The notes under the pieces: model-generated
What the model was told of the DNA's origin: nothing
Database searches by the model: none
Seen by the model: the letters and a program-made list of their open reading frames with translations, nothing else
DNA from: Acidobacteriota bacterium
GTDB lineage: Bacteria; Acidobacteriota; Blastocatellia; Pyrinomonadales; Pyrinomonadaceae
Reading direction: 5' to 3'
Assembly: GCA_019639135.1 (NCBI GenBank)
Contig: JAHBSL010000005.1
Location: forward strand, 1-64,000
DNA length: 64,000 nucleotides
Position numbers and translations under genes: made by a program
In this document: in pieces, positions 54,599 to 63,602 of the stretch
How positions within the stretch are numbered: the stretch's first letter is position 1
How the letters are laid out: every line of letters starts with the position of its first letter

Positions 54599-56584
54599 AT
54601 GAAGTTTAACCGAAGTGTTCTTTCCCGCCTTTTTGCGGGTGCCATCCTCGCTTTCGCCTGCACAGCGGTTGTTGCCCAGGAATCATCCATCAAACGCGAC
54701 CTCGAGTCGGCGTTCGAGCGTTACGAACTGACTGAGGTCCGGCTGCCGGAATCGGCGGTCGAAAGCGGCTCGCTCACCCTTCGCCTTCCCGCTGGCGGAC
54801 GCACAGAGACTCTCCGGCTTGTTCGGCATGATCTGCGCGCCGAAGACTTCACTGCCGAAGATACCGGCCCGGTGGGCAGGACGCCGCTCAACATGGGCGC
54901 CGTCAATACCTTCAAAGGCTCGGTCGAAGGCGTAACAGGTTCCGAGGTCCGGCTGACGCTCGGCCGAAACGGAGTTGAAGGATTCTTTGAGACGCGCTTG
55001 GGCCGATATTTTATCGAGCCCGCCTCCAAATACAGCACCGCTGCCGGGCCGGGCCTCGCCGTTATCTATCGGGCAGAGGATTCGAAGAACGGCTCGGACT
55101 TCTGGTGCGAATCGGACATCCCGAGCAAGATCGAGTATGGCACATCGCTCGCGGTGGGCAGTTCGGCCGAGGCCGTTCAGACGCTGCGGCGGATCGATCT
55201 AGCGACGGATGCCGACCAGGCTTATGTGAACATCTTTGGAAGTGCGGCAAATGCGAACGCCGAGATCCTGAGCATCCTGAACATGGTCGAGGGCACCTTT
55301 GCCTCGGAACTGAACCTGACCATCCGCGTCACCTTTATGCACACGTGGACCACCCCCGATCCGTTTACCGGAGCTAACACATCGCAGATGCTCGACGCCT
55401 TTCGCCTGCACTGGAACGCGAACTATCCGGTCTTAAATTACCCGCGGACGGCGGCACATCTTTTCTCGGGTAAAAGCACGGCACAGTCGCAGGGCATTGC
55501 TTACCTTGGCGTGATGTGCTCGAACAGTTCATACGCCTACGGCATCAGCGGATACATTAGCTGGGCACCCGGCAAGTACCTGATCCCGGCACACGAACTC
55601 GGCCATAACCTCGGAGCAAACCATGCCGAGGCGGCCCAGGGCTGCGGCAATACGCTGATGAACGCGACGCTGAGCGGTTCAACGCCCGTCAGCTTTTGCC
55701 CCTATTCAAGAAATGAGATCACCGGCTACGTTTCGTCGTGGGGACAATGCATGGCGGTAGTCGCAAATCCGCGATTCGATTTTGACGGCGATCGGCGAGC
55801 CGACATCGCTCTTTTCCGGCCCGAAACCGGTGCGTGGTATCTGAGCCGCAGCCAGGCGGGGTTTAGTGCTTTCACGTTCGGCACCGCTGGCGACAAAGTG
55901 GTCGCAGAGGATTACGACGGCGACGGCAAGGCTGATCCCGCGATCTTCCGCGAAGGCCAATGGTGGATGATCCGGAGCAGCACAAATACAGTAGATGTCC
56001 GCAGCTTTGGAACCACCGGCGATGTCCCGGTTCCGGCGGATTTCGACGGCGACGGCAAGGCCGATCTTGCGGTCTTCCGGCCCTCGACCGGTTATTGGTA
56101 TCGTCTTTTCAGTTCGAACGGCAGCTTTACCGGGGCACCATTCGGGCAGGCAGGCGACATTCCGATGCCCGGCGATTACGGCGGCGACGGCAAGGCGGAC
56201 CTCTCGGTCTTCCGGCCCGAGGGCGGCATCTGGTTTAGGCTCAACAGCGGAAACGGCAACGTTGTAATTACGCAGTTCGGAATGTTGGGTGACAAGCCCG
56301 TCTCGGGCGATTTCGATGGCGACGGCCGGCTTGACCTCGCCGTTTGGCGACCGGCGTCGGGTGCCTGGTATGTGCTCCGCAGCAGCAACGGCTCGTTCTA
56401 TGCGGCAACATTTGGTATTAACGGCGACATACCGGCACCCGCTGATTTTGATGGCGACGGCAAGACCGACATCGCCGTTTACCGCCCGGCGGACGGCATC
56501 TGGCACCGGCTCAATAGCTCTAACGGCTCATATAACGCCGTCCGGTTCGGGCTGCCGTCGGACGTTCCGGTTCAGGCAAGATAG
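54599..56584 (+). CDS. Secreted M12B (reprolysin-like) zinc metallopeptidase with FG-GAP-type repeats
   Basis: The 661-residue protein has a signal peptide, a propeptide (about 30-190) and a metzincin catalytic domain with the full zinc motif HELGHNLGANH (332-342). It lacks a clear Met-turn except GNTLMNA. Six calcium-loop repeats (DFDGDRRAD to DFDGDGKTD; the fourth is DYGGDG) form the C-terminus, the same cassette as in the M36 proteins at 5-14 kb. The ATG at 54599 is chosen because it starts the signal peptide; a TTG at 54563 is also in frame. It should be an exported protease. A terminator follows. Confidence 0.9.
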   Translation: MKFNRSVLSRLFAGAILAFACTAVVAQESSIKRDLESAFERYELTEVRLPESAVESGSLTLRLPAGGRTETLRLVRHDLRAEDFTAEDTGPVGRTPLNMGAVNTFKGSVEGVTGSEVRLTLGRNGVEGFFETRLGRYFIEPASKYSTAAGPGLAVIYRAEDSKNGSDFWCESDIPSKIEYGTSLAVGSSAEAVQTLRRIDLATDADQAYVNIFGSAANANAEILSILNMVEGTFASELNLTIRVTFMHTWTTPDPFTGANTSQMLDAFRLHWNANYPVLNYPRTAAHLFSGKSTAQSQGIAYLGVMCSNSSYAYGISGYISWAPGKYLIPAHELGHNLGANHAEAAQGCGNTLMNATLSGSTPVSFCPYSRNEITGYVSSWGQCMAVVANPRFDFDGDRRADIALFRPETGAWYLSRSQAGFSAFTFGTAGDKVVAEDYDGDGKADPAIFREGQWWMIRSSTNTVDVRSFGTTGDVPVPADFDGDGKADLAVFRPSTGYWYRLFSSNGSFTGAPFGQAGDIPMPGDYGGDGKADLSVFRPEGGIWFRLNSGNGNVVITQFGMLGDKPVSGDFDGDGRLDLAVWRPASGAWYVLRSSNGSFYAATFGINGDIPAPADFDGDGKTDIAVYRPADGIWHRLNSSNGSYNAVRFGLPSDVPVQAR

Positions 56585-56609
56585 ATCTCTCATCCTCCAA
56601 TGGAAACTC

Positions 56610-56635
56610 GGGCGGCCCGAAAAGCCGCCCTTTTT
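56610..56635 (+). terminator. Rho-independent terminator of the M12B gene
   Basis: A perfect 7-bp GC stem (GGGCGGC, 56610-56616, with GCCGCCC, 56624-56630), a 7-base loop and five T. It ends at the stop codon of the convergent regulator gene. Confidence 0.85.
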
Positions 56636-58875
56636 CATTTCCCGGGGCTTAGAACGACGATGTCGCTGGTGTTCTGCGTGGTCGAGATCAGAAGTTCGTC
56701 GCCGCCGGGTGACCAGTCGAACCACGTTCCAGTTCCGGTCCCGAGGCCTAGAACCTCCTTTGCGGGGCCGCCATCCACCGGCAGCAGCAGAAGGCCGATC
56801 CGGGACCCGTCCGAAAAGAGCTGGCCGATGAAATTCCCTTTCGGGTGCCAAGCCATTCGCCGGCTCTCGACCGAGCGTGGAAACTCGATCTTACGTTCGA
56901 GTTCGCCTCCGCCGCTCGGCACAAGCCCGATCTTCCATAGCCCGTCCGCGGCTGCATCCATGAAATAGAAAGCGACCGTTTCGCCATCGGGCGAGACGAT
57001 CGGAAACTTCGCATAGCCCGGGTAAAGCTCCGTAGTCGTTCGCCCCGCAAAAGAAAAACGCATCGCCTTCAGTACGCGATCGTTAAGCCCGTTTTGAAAA
57101 TAGACGTGCTCGCCGTCCGGCGAAAAGCGCGGAAACAACTCGTCATCGGCTTCGGTCAGGTTGCGCATATTCTTGCCGTCGGCGTCCGTTACCCGAAGCC
57201 GATAACGGCCCTGCTCGGAGGCGCCAAAGACGATCGACCCGTCCCGCGGCGAGACCGAAATTCCGAAGGCAAGGTTTGCCCCTGCGGTCAGTTGCTTCCG
57301 CTCTGAGCCGTCGCGGTCCATCCGCCAGATCTCACGCTTTCCGCTCGAGCTCGAGCTGTAGATGATCCGGCCGTCGCTGGTATAAGCGACTGTGTCGATG
57401 TAGCCGGTTTCTTTGAGCAACTGCCTTGGTGCAAGCCTGTCGGCATTCGCTTCGAACCCCGCAACGGCTATTTCCGAGATCGGATTCCGCTGAACGCTGA
57501 CCACCTTTCCGCCGCCGGCTGCTAGCCATGAATACGAACTCAGGTCGTTCGTCAGGCGGGCGGTTCGTCCCGTGGCGGTCGAGATGGACCAGATCTGCCC
57601 GGCGTAAGGCTCAAGGGTATAAGCAACAAACGCGACGGTTCCGTTATCGAGCCAGGTGACGTGGTCGATCATGTCCCAACCGCCGCCCGGAAGCCTCCGC
57701 TCGCTGCCGTTGACGGGGTCGATGATGACTATGAAACTCTCGGCACGCTCGCGTTTTTCAACGACCGCGGCGGCGATCGTGTTTCCATCGGGCGAGAAAG
57801 CCACAGGGTTCACGCTGAAGTTCGGGAATGACCGTTCGCCGTCGTTTCCGGCGGAGACCAGCCGCTTGTCCGAGCCGTCGGGGCTAGAGACGTAAAGGTG
57901 CGTTTGTCGGAGCGACGAGCGGGACTCCGTGAAGGCGATCCTGTCGCCTGTCGGAGAAAAGCTCACGGCGCCGCCGGTCGCTATATTTCCGATCTCCTCT
58001 TCAGCCCCGCCAAGCAGCGGAAGCCGGATCAGCCTCGGGTTAACTCGATTTTCCGCAAATGTCGTTGCGTAGATATACCGCCCGTCGGGCGAGACTGCGA
58101 GTCCGATGAAGTTAATATCATCTGGCTGCCGGATCATCTGTTGACCGCCGGTTTCGATGTCGCGAAGCCAGAGGCTCTCGCCGCCCGGTTCAAGCCGGCT
58201 GAAGACCGCCAACTTTCCATCCGGCGTGATCGTCACAACGCCGACGTCCGAGAACGTCGTCAGCCGCTGGAGCCTGAACTCCTGTTGCTCGCCGGAACTG
58301 ATCCAGCCGAAACGCTCGGCAACAAGCATCGCGCCGATGCTCGTGATAAGCAGAACCGCGGTTGCGATCGCCGCGATCGGCCCCCAGCGATAGCCCCACC
58401 CTAAGCTCGCTTCTATCGGAGCCGCCGGCAATGCCGATCGCACTCCCAAAACGTTCGGATCCTCGTCCTCGACTATCTCCTCAACGGTCTCTTCGTGGCG
58501 GACGATCCGCGTGACCTCCTTTCGTTCGATCACGATCTCGGGAATTCCGATCTCGATCACATCGGCAAGAAACGTGTAGCCCTTTCCGGGAATGGTGGCG
58601 ATAAATCGCGGGTTGGCCGTTGAGTCGCCGAGCGCGCGGCGGAGTGCCGAGATCTGTACCGTCAGGTTGTTCTCTTCGACGAACTGATCCGGCCAGACGA
58701 GGTCAAGAAGTTCGTTCTTCGTGAGAACCTTGCCGCGGTTTGCGACAAGGATGGAAAGCAGATCAAAGGACTTTGCCTTGAGATCAATGGCATTGCCCTC
58801 CCGAGTCAGCGACCGCCGGGCGCAGTCGAGCTCAAATTCACCGAAACGAAATCGTTTGTCCCCAAGCGGTTCCAT
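56635..58875 (-). CDS. Membrane-bound winged-helix regulator with PD40 (TolB-like) propeller
   Basis: The 746-residue protein has an N-terminal OmpR/PhoB-type winged helix (about 8-105: FRFGEFELDC; LTKNELLDLVWPDQFVEENN; GKGYTFLADV), a transmembrane helix near 165-190 (IAAIATAVLLITSIGAMLVA) and a PD40/WD40-like beta-propeller (SPDGRYIYAT, SPTGDRIAFT, SPDGETVAFY). It is a CadC/ToxR-like one-component regulator, a style very expanded in Acidobacteriota. It probably senses a periplasmic cue with the propeller and acts on nearby genes. It converges on the M12B peptidase gene. Confidence 0.9.
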   Translation of the reverse strand: MEPLGDKRFRFGEFELDCARRSLTREGNAIDLKAKSFDLLSILVANRGKVLTKNELLDLVWPDQFVEENNLTVQISALRRALGDSTANPRFIATIPGKGYTFLADVIEIGIPEIVIERKEVTRIVRHEETVEEIVEDEDPNVLGVRSALPAAPIEASLGWGYRWGPIAAIATAVLLITSIGAMLVAERFGWISSGEQQEFRLQRLTTFSDVGVVTITPDGKLAVFSRLEPGGESLWLRDIETGGQQMIRQPDDINFIGLAVSPDGRYIYATTFAENRVNPRLIRLPLLGGAEEEIGNIATGGAVSFSPTGDRIAFTESRSSLRQTHLYVSSPDGSDKRLVSAGNDGERSFPNFSVNPVAFSPDGNTIAAAVVEKRERAESFIVIIDPVNGSERRLPGGGWDMIDHVTWLDNGTVAFVAYTLEPYAGQIWSISTATGRTARLTNDLSSYSWLAAGGGKVVSVQRNPISEIAVAGFEANADRLAPRQLLKETGYIDTVAYTSDGRIIYSSSSSGKREIWRMDRDGSERKQLTAGANLAFGISVSPRDGSIVFGASEQGRYRLRVTDADGKNMRNLTEADDELFPRFSPDGEHVYFQNGLNDRVLKAMRFSFAGRTTTELYPGYAKFPIVSPDGETVAFYFMDAAADGLWKIGLVPSGGGELERKIEFPRSVESRRMAWHPKGNFIGQLFSDGSRIGLLLLPVDGGPAKEVLGLGTGTGTWFDWSPGGDELLISTTQNTSDIVVLSPGK

Positions 58876-59099
58876 GCCGTTTAGCCAGATTTAGGAAAAT
58901 TTAGCCGAGAATTTAAGGACGCAGGCTCTCCCCAACGCTAATAATTGCCCCCACGTCGGCAGCTATCGCGTCGCGAGGCCCAACTCTTCAAGCCCGCGAA
59001 AGAATAGCAGAAAATACCGGGCCGAGACAACAGATTTGCATTCCGGCAGTCGGTGAAATGCGAGCCCCCTAAGCGGGGAAAACAATTGCAGGGAGAAAT

Positions 59100-61190
59100 A
59101 TGAAATACGGAGCAAGAGCATTTTTGATAATTACTTTGCTGGCAGGTGCGACCGCATTCGGCCAGACGACCGAATTCACCTATCAGGGCCGGATAAGCGA
59201 CAACGGGTCACCGGCGAATGGACTCTACGATATCCGGTTTAGGCTTTTCGCCACATCGACCCCGGCCGGCATTCCGCTCGGGAACAACGAGCGGACCAAC
59301 GTCGCCGTAGTTGACGGCGTTTTTACCGTAACGCTCGATTTCGGCCCGAATGCCTTCAACGGCAACGATCGCTATCTTGAGATCGGCATCCGGCCGGCCG
59401 GCGGCACGACCTACACCGTGCTCTCACCGCTGCCGAAGATCACATCGGTACCCTATGCCCTCAGAAGCCAGAATGCCGCGACAGCGTCCGACGCCTCGCA
59501 GCTCGGCGGTGTCGCAGCGAACCAATACGTGCAGACGACCGATCCGCGGCTTTCCGATGACCGCAACCCGACGCCGAACAGCCCGAACTATATCCGCAAC
59601 TCGCAGACCCAGCAGACAAACTCGAATTTCTCGATTAGCGGCACCGGCAGCATAGGCGGAGCGGCGAACGTCGGCGGCAATCTGAATGTGAACGGCAACG
59701 GGCTTTTTCTCGGTGACGTGACCGTCCTCGGAGCTTTGAACACCAACGGCGGCGATGCGAGCTACGTCCAGAACCGTACGACGCTGCAACCCGGTACGAC
59801 GAATTTCAACATCAACGGAAACGGCATTCTCGGCGGAAACCTGCGGGCAGCAAATGTGAATGCGACCTCAGCGTTCCAACTCAATAGCACTCGAGTTTTC
59901 CACGCGACCGGAGCCGGGAACCTCTTCGCGGGATACGGTGCCGGCGACAACAACACCGCAAGCAACAATACGTTTCTTGGCACATTTTCGGGTGTTGCGA
60001 ACACCTCCGGAACCGACAATACGTTCATCGGGTTCCGGGCAGGGAATCTGAACACTACCGGCGCCGATAATGTCTTCGTTGGCCAAGATTCCGGCTTGTC
60101 GAACACGTCGGGTCGCGATAATTCATTCTTTGGCAGAAATGCAGGCAGGGCAAACACCAACGGGACCGGAAATTCCTTTTTCGGTTCTGACGCCGGACTT
60201 GTGAACTCCGGCGGAAGTTTTAACTCATTCTTTGGTTATCAGGCCGGCGCCCAGAACACTAGCTCCTCAAACGCATTCTTCGGCTCCGGCGCCGGGGCTG
60301 TTAACAACGGCATAGGCAACGCTTTTTTTGGTGCAAATGCCGGGCGTGATAGCACCGGCAATTACAACGCCTATTTCGGCCATAATGCCGGTATAAATTC
60401 AGGGGCCGGAGAGTTCAACGCATTCTTCGGACAAGCGGCCGGAAGGGCAAACAGCAGCGGATCGAATAACGTGTTCATCGGAGCCGTTGCCGGCGAGGAC
60501 AACACGACGGGATCCATGAACACATTCATAGGGTTCACAGCGGGAGAAAGCAATCTCAGTGGCACTTCCAATACCGCCATTGGTGGACGGGCAGGTGCAA
60601 ACAGCACAACCGGAGGCGAAAACACCTATCTTGGCGTCTCGGCCGGGTCACAGGCGACGGGTTCCCGAAACGTATTTCTCGGCGCGGACTCTGGGTTAAA
60701 CGTGTCCTCGGGCGATAACAATATATTCATTGGCTACGCCTCGGGTAATTTCTCGACTGGCAACAACAATATTGTGATTGGCGAACGAGCCCGAATGATC
60801 GGAAGCTCGGAAAGCATCGCGATCGGAAAATTTGCCGCAACCGGATTCCCGCAAACGGATGGCTGCGACTCCTGTATTGCGATCGGGCACGACGCAAAAG
60901 CAGAGGGGACGTTTATGTCTGTTGCCATCGGCCCGTTTGCAAGGGCAATGCGCGATTTTGAGTTCGTACTTGGCGATTATCGGAACACGGTGATTATTCC
61001 CGGCAATCTGACCGTCGAGGGCACGATCACAAATCTATCCGGAATCTCGAGATCGTTGATCGAGGAACAGAGCAGAGAGATCGAAAGCCTTCGCGAACAG
61101 GTCCGGGCACAGCGGGCCGAACTTGCGGCGCTGAAGGCGCTCGTTTGTGCCGCGAACCCGGGAGCCGCGGCCTGCAAGGAGGAGAAATGA
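59100..61190 (+). CDS. Secreted YadA-head-like repeat protein with C-terminal coiled coil
   Basis: The 696-residue protein has a signal peptide, a tail-fibre/collagen-binding-like N-terminal domain (FTYQGRISDNGSPANGLYDI; LPKITSVPYALRSQN), and then about 20 tandem repeats of 19-20 residues of the form NTFIGFRAGNLNTTGAD (residues about 275-620). They end with SIAIG and AIGPFA units as in YadA heads. A short coiled coil (SREIESLREQVRAQRAELAAL) closes the protein, but no beta-barrel anchor or S74 chaperone is present. It is probably a trimeric, secreted fibre with unknown anchoring. The next gene overlaps its stop. Confidence 0.8.
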   Translation: MKYGARAFLIITLLAGATAFGQTTEFTYQGRISDNGSPANGLYDIRFRLFATSTPAGIPLGNNERTNVAVVDGVFTVTLDFGPNAFNGNDRYLEIGIRPAGGTTYTVLSPLPKITSVPYALRSQNAATASDASQLGGVAANQYVQTTDPRLSDDRNPTPNSPNYIRNSQTQQTNSNFSISGTGSIGGAANVGGNLNVNGNGLFLGDVTVLGALNTNGGDASYVQNRTTLQPGTTNFNINGNGILGGNLRAANVNATSAFQLNSTRVFHATGAGNLFAGYGAGDNNTASNNTFLGTFSGVANTSGTDNTFIGFRAGNLNTTGADNVFVGQDSGLSNTSGRDNSFFGRNAGRANTNGTGNSFFGSDAGLVNSGGSFNSFFGYQAGAQNTSSSNAFFGSGAGAVNNGIGNAFFGANAGRDSTGNYNAYFGHNAGINSGAGEFNAFFGQAAGRANSSGSNNVFIGAVAGEDNTTGSMNTFIGFTAGESNLSGTSNTAIGGRAGANSTTGGENTYLGVSAGSQATGSRNVFLGADSGLNVSSGDNNIFIGYASGNFSTGNNNIVIGERARMIGSSESIAIGKFAATGFPQTDGCDSCIAIGHDAKAEGTFMSVAIGPFARAMRDFEFVLGDYRNTVIIPGNLTVEGTITNLSGISRSLIEEQSREIESLREQVRAQRAELAALKALVCAANPGAAACKEEK

Positions 61191-61693
61191 GGGTCGCATT
61201 TCATCGCTTTGCCGCGGCCGTCTTGTTCGCGTCGGTCGCTACAGCTCAATCCGGCGGCCCGTATCAGGTTGAAAAGCTGACCATTTCCAGCGGCGGCGGC
61301 ACACAGGGCGGCGGCAATTTTGTCGTTCAGGGAACCGCCGGACAGCCGGGCGTCGGCCAAAGGGCATACGGCGGGAGTTACGGTTTCTCTGGCGGCTTTT
61401 GGGCGAACCTGATCGCACCGACATCCGCTTCGGTCCGGATCTCGGGCCGTGTGCGGTCGGCCGACGGCAGCGGCATAAGCAACGTCAGCGTAACGCTTTC
61501 GGACCTCGGCGGAACGACGCTCCGAACGGCATCCTCAAGCTTCGGCTATTTTAGTTTCGAGGGCGTTTCGGCGGGCGAGGCGTACGTTATCACGGTCGCG
61601 AGCCGTAAGTTCAACTTCGTAGAATCGAGCCGAGTCGTGGTTGCGAACGAAGACCTGACCGACATCGATTTTACGGCCGAGCCGGAGTTGTAG
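61187..61693 (+). CDS. Secreted protein with carboxypeptidase-regulatory-like domain
   Basis: The 168-residue product overlaps the stop of the YadA-like gene by an ATGA junction, so translation is coupled. It has a signal peptide, a Gly-rich segment (ISSGGGTQGGGNFVVQGTAG) common in secreted proteins with FSGGFW-type ends, and a Ig-like CarboxypepD_reg domain (SVRISGRVRSADGSGISNVS; YFSFEGVSAGEAYVI). It may be an accessory or anchor of the fibre. Confidence 0.75.
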   Translation: MRVAFHRFAAAVLFASVATAQSGGPYQVEKLTISSGGGTQGGGNFVVQGTAGQPGVGQRAYGGSYGFSGGFWANLIAPTSASVRISGRVRSADGSGISNVSVTLSDLGGTTLRTASSSFGYFSFEGVSAGEAYVITVASRKFNFVESSRVVVANEDLTDIDFTAEPEL

Positions 61694-61729
61694 CGGCTTG
61701 ACCATTCCGCCCGAAGGAGCAGATCAACA

Positions 61730-62101
61730 TTGCGAACTGTAATCAAACGCCGATCGGTGATTGTGATCACATCGGAGGTGACCACAACCATCGCCCATCG
61801 AGGGTCGGAAGCGGCCGAACTACGCGAACCTGAGTCCGGCACGATCGAAGCCGAGTCCGAAAGGCTGCTTCTGACGGCCGGTACTTTCGAGGCGTCCGCC
61901 GATACCACTGATGAGAACGGCGACTGACGATCGGTTTGGTTCTCATTTTCAAGAGGTGCCAGCCTGAATTCCGTGCAGACGGCCTCGGTTACGGTTGAGA
62001 ACGCAATAGGCACGGTTCTGTCTTGGGCTGAGGTCGAGCGGGTGCATCGCATGCGGAGCGGTTTCTATATAGAATACGTGCGGATCGGGAAACTGAGCTG
62101 A
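61730..62101 (+). pseudogene. Small gene interrupted by an in-frame TGA
   Basis: A TTG at 61730, preceded by GAAGGAG, opens a 65-codon frame (start reads RTVIKRRSVIVITSEVTTTI) ending in TGA at 61925-61927. The same frame then stays open to a second TGA at 62099 with coding-like composition (SLNSVQTASVTVENAIGTVL; ERVHRMRSGFYIEYVRIGKL). The frame reads through 124 codons with one stop. The arrangement suggests a single gene of about 123 residues with a premature stop, or two overlapping short genes. No known family is recognised. The rest of 61694-62164 is otherwise empty. Confidence 0.35.
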
Positions 62102-62164
62102 CACAGATCGGCAAAAGAGCGTGGCCGTTCTCGTCCCGTTTTATAATGTTTCGGAGGCAATACA

Positions 62165-62743
62165 ATGTTTAAGTTCGCACTTGTTGGATTTGCATTTTTC
62201 TCGGTGCTCATTCTCTGTTCCGAGGCCAGTGCCCAGATGGGGGCGATCGCCGCTGTTGATGAGCCCGCAGAACGGCCAAAGCCGGCTGAAGGCGGCGGAG
62301 CATCGGTTGGCGGGCGAGCCGGCGGAAGCACGGCAAGCACCTCATCGCGCGGGAGACGCGGCTCTCGCACGGCCGGCAAACAGACGGCAACGGCCCCAAA
62401 GAAACCCGCTGCCCCGATAAAGCCCGTTGACCCGGCCAAGTATGACGGATTCGTCGTCGGTGATAAATATACGTTCCTTAATTTCGAGGTCGTTTCGGCC
62501 GAAAAGCCATATCACACTCGGGCAGCGAAAGCGTCCGGAGCGAAGGGCCTTGTACAGGTCGAGGTGCTGATCAATGTCGATGGCTCCGTGTTGACGGCAA
62601 AGGGCCGGACAGGCAATAAGGAGCTCTGGCCCGAGGCCGAACGTGCCGCACTCGCTTCCAAATTTAATCGTCCGACATTCGGCGGAAAGCCGGCCCGTGC
62701 GATAGGGTTTCTGGTTTACCGTTTCGGCCCCGCCGATGACTAA
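62165..62743 (+). CDS. Secreted TonB-C-terminal-domain protein
   Basis: The 192-residue protein has a signal peptide, a Gly/Ala/Lys-rich linker (about 35-95) and a C-terminal TonB_C-type fold (GLVQVEVLINVDGSVLTAKG; FNRPTFGGKPARAIGFLVYRF). It lacks the N-terminal membrane anchor and a long proline-rich spacer of true TonB, so it is a stand-alone TonB-C protein common in Acidobacteriota, with unknown partner. CGGAGG precedes the ATG. Confidence 0.8.
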   Translation: MFKFALVGFAFFSVLILCSEASAQMGAIAAVDEPAERPKPAEGGGASVGGRAGGSTASTSSRGRRGSRTAGKQTATAPKKPAAPIKPVDPAKYDGFVVGDKYTFLNFEVVSAEKPYHTRAAKASGAKGLVQVEVLINVDGSVLTAKGRTGNKELWPEAERAALASKFNRPTFGGKPARAIGFLVYRFGPADD

Positions 62744-62799
62744 GGCCTGTTTACCGAGATTGCCGATAGATCAGCGTAGAGCACCGAGAAGATAGACAT

Positions 62800-63594
62800 A
62801 TGACCCGCATCATCTTATTTGTTTCGGTCGGGCTGCTGACCGGCGGACCGCTTTCGGCACAGGAACCGATCATCCCGATCGTCCAGGGAAACTACCTGGT
62901 TGGCGGAACACAAGGCGGAAAATGGCTGAAGCCTGCTCGAGTGCCGCTCGGGGCATCGCCAAAGTTTCGCTCCGTTCGAAATGACTCCGATGACACGACG
63001 ATCCTCATCGGCCAAACCGACGAGAAATGGGATGCGTGCAATGAAAACAGGATCGTTCGGTTCCGCAGCCGCGACGACGACGACGATCAACTTCCCGGGC
63101 TCTTCATCGGTGAAAAGGCCAGTTGGAACTTAGTCCCTCTCCAGCCCGCTGTATTGGATACGGGCGATGCCGCCATCACCGATGCGATCACGACATTTTT
63201 GCGTTCGAAAGGTATCAGGCGTTCGCCGACAAGGATCAAAGAAGCCATCTCTATCGACCTTGACGGCGACGGTATCGCAGAATCGATCATTACCGGGCAC
63301 TACTATCGGCGTTGGGATGAATTCGAGCTTTCCGCGGGCGATTATTCGTTCGCACTGCTGCGCGTCGGCTCGGGCCGGGCAGCGAGGAATGTACTTTTGG
63401 ACGGCCAGTTTCTTGATGAACGCATCGATGCAGATTATGCCGAGCATTCCATTGTCGCGGTCGCGGACCTGAACGGCGACGGACTGATGGAGATCGCTCT
63501 CCGATCCATTCATTCAGAGAGCGATCGCCAGATGCTCTTTGAGTTTAAAAAGGGCAAGGCCGTAATGCTCTTTGACGAGTCGTGCGGTGGTTAA
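62800..63594 (+). CDS. Secreted protein with two calcium-loop (FG-GAP-like) motifs
   Basis: The 264-residue product has a signal peptide and a soluble domain with LDGDGIAES and LNGDGLMEI loops, each in the EF-hand-like spacing used by FG-GAP/VCBS repeats but much more degenerate than in the large secreted proteins. No enzyme motif is seen. It is followed after eight bases by the GerMN gene, suggesting one operon. Confidence 0.7.
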   Translation: MTRIILFVSVGLLTGGPLSAQEPIIPIVQGNYLVGGTQGGKWLKPARVPLGASPKFRSVRNDSDDTTILIGQTDEKWDACNENRIVRFRSRDDDDDQLPGLFIGEKASWNLVPLQPAVLDTGDAAITDAITTFLRSKGIRRSPTRIKEAISIDLDGDGIAESIITGHYYRRWDEFELSAGDYSFALLRVGSGRAARNVLLDGQFLDERIDADYAEHSIVAVADLNGDGLMEIALRSIHSESDRQMLFEFKKGKAVMLFDESCGG

Positions 63595-63602
63595 TCATTT
63601 TT

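Noticed and set aside
61925-61927. TGA as a selenocysteine codon
   Set aside because: No SECIS-like hairpin was evident just downstream and there is no redox motif; a nonsense mutation or separate genes is simpler.
61546-62052. 168-codon minus-strand frame
   Set aside because: Ser/Arg/Thr-rich and antisense to the CarboxypepD gene and the TGA-interrupted frame; no ribosome binding site.
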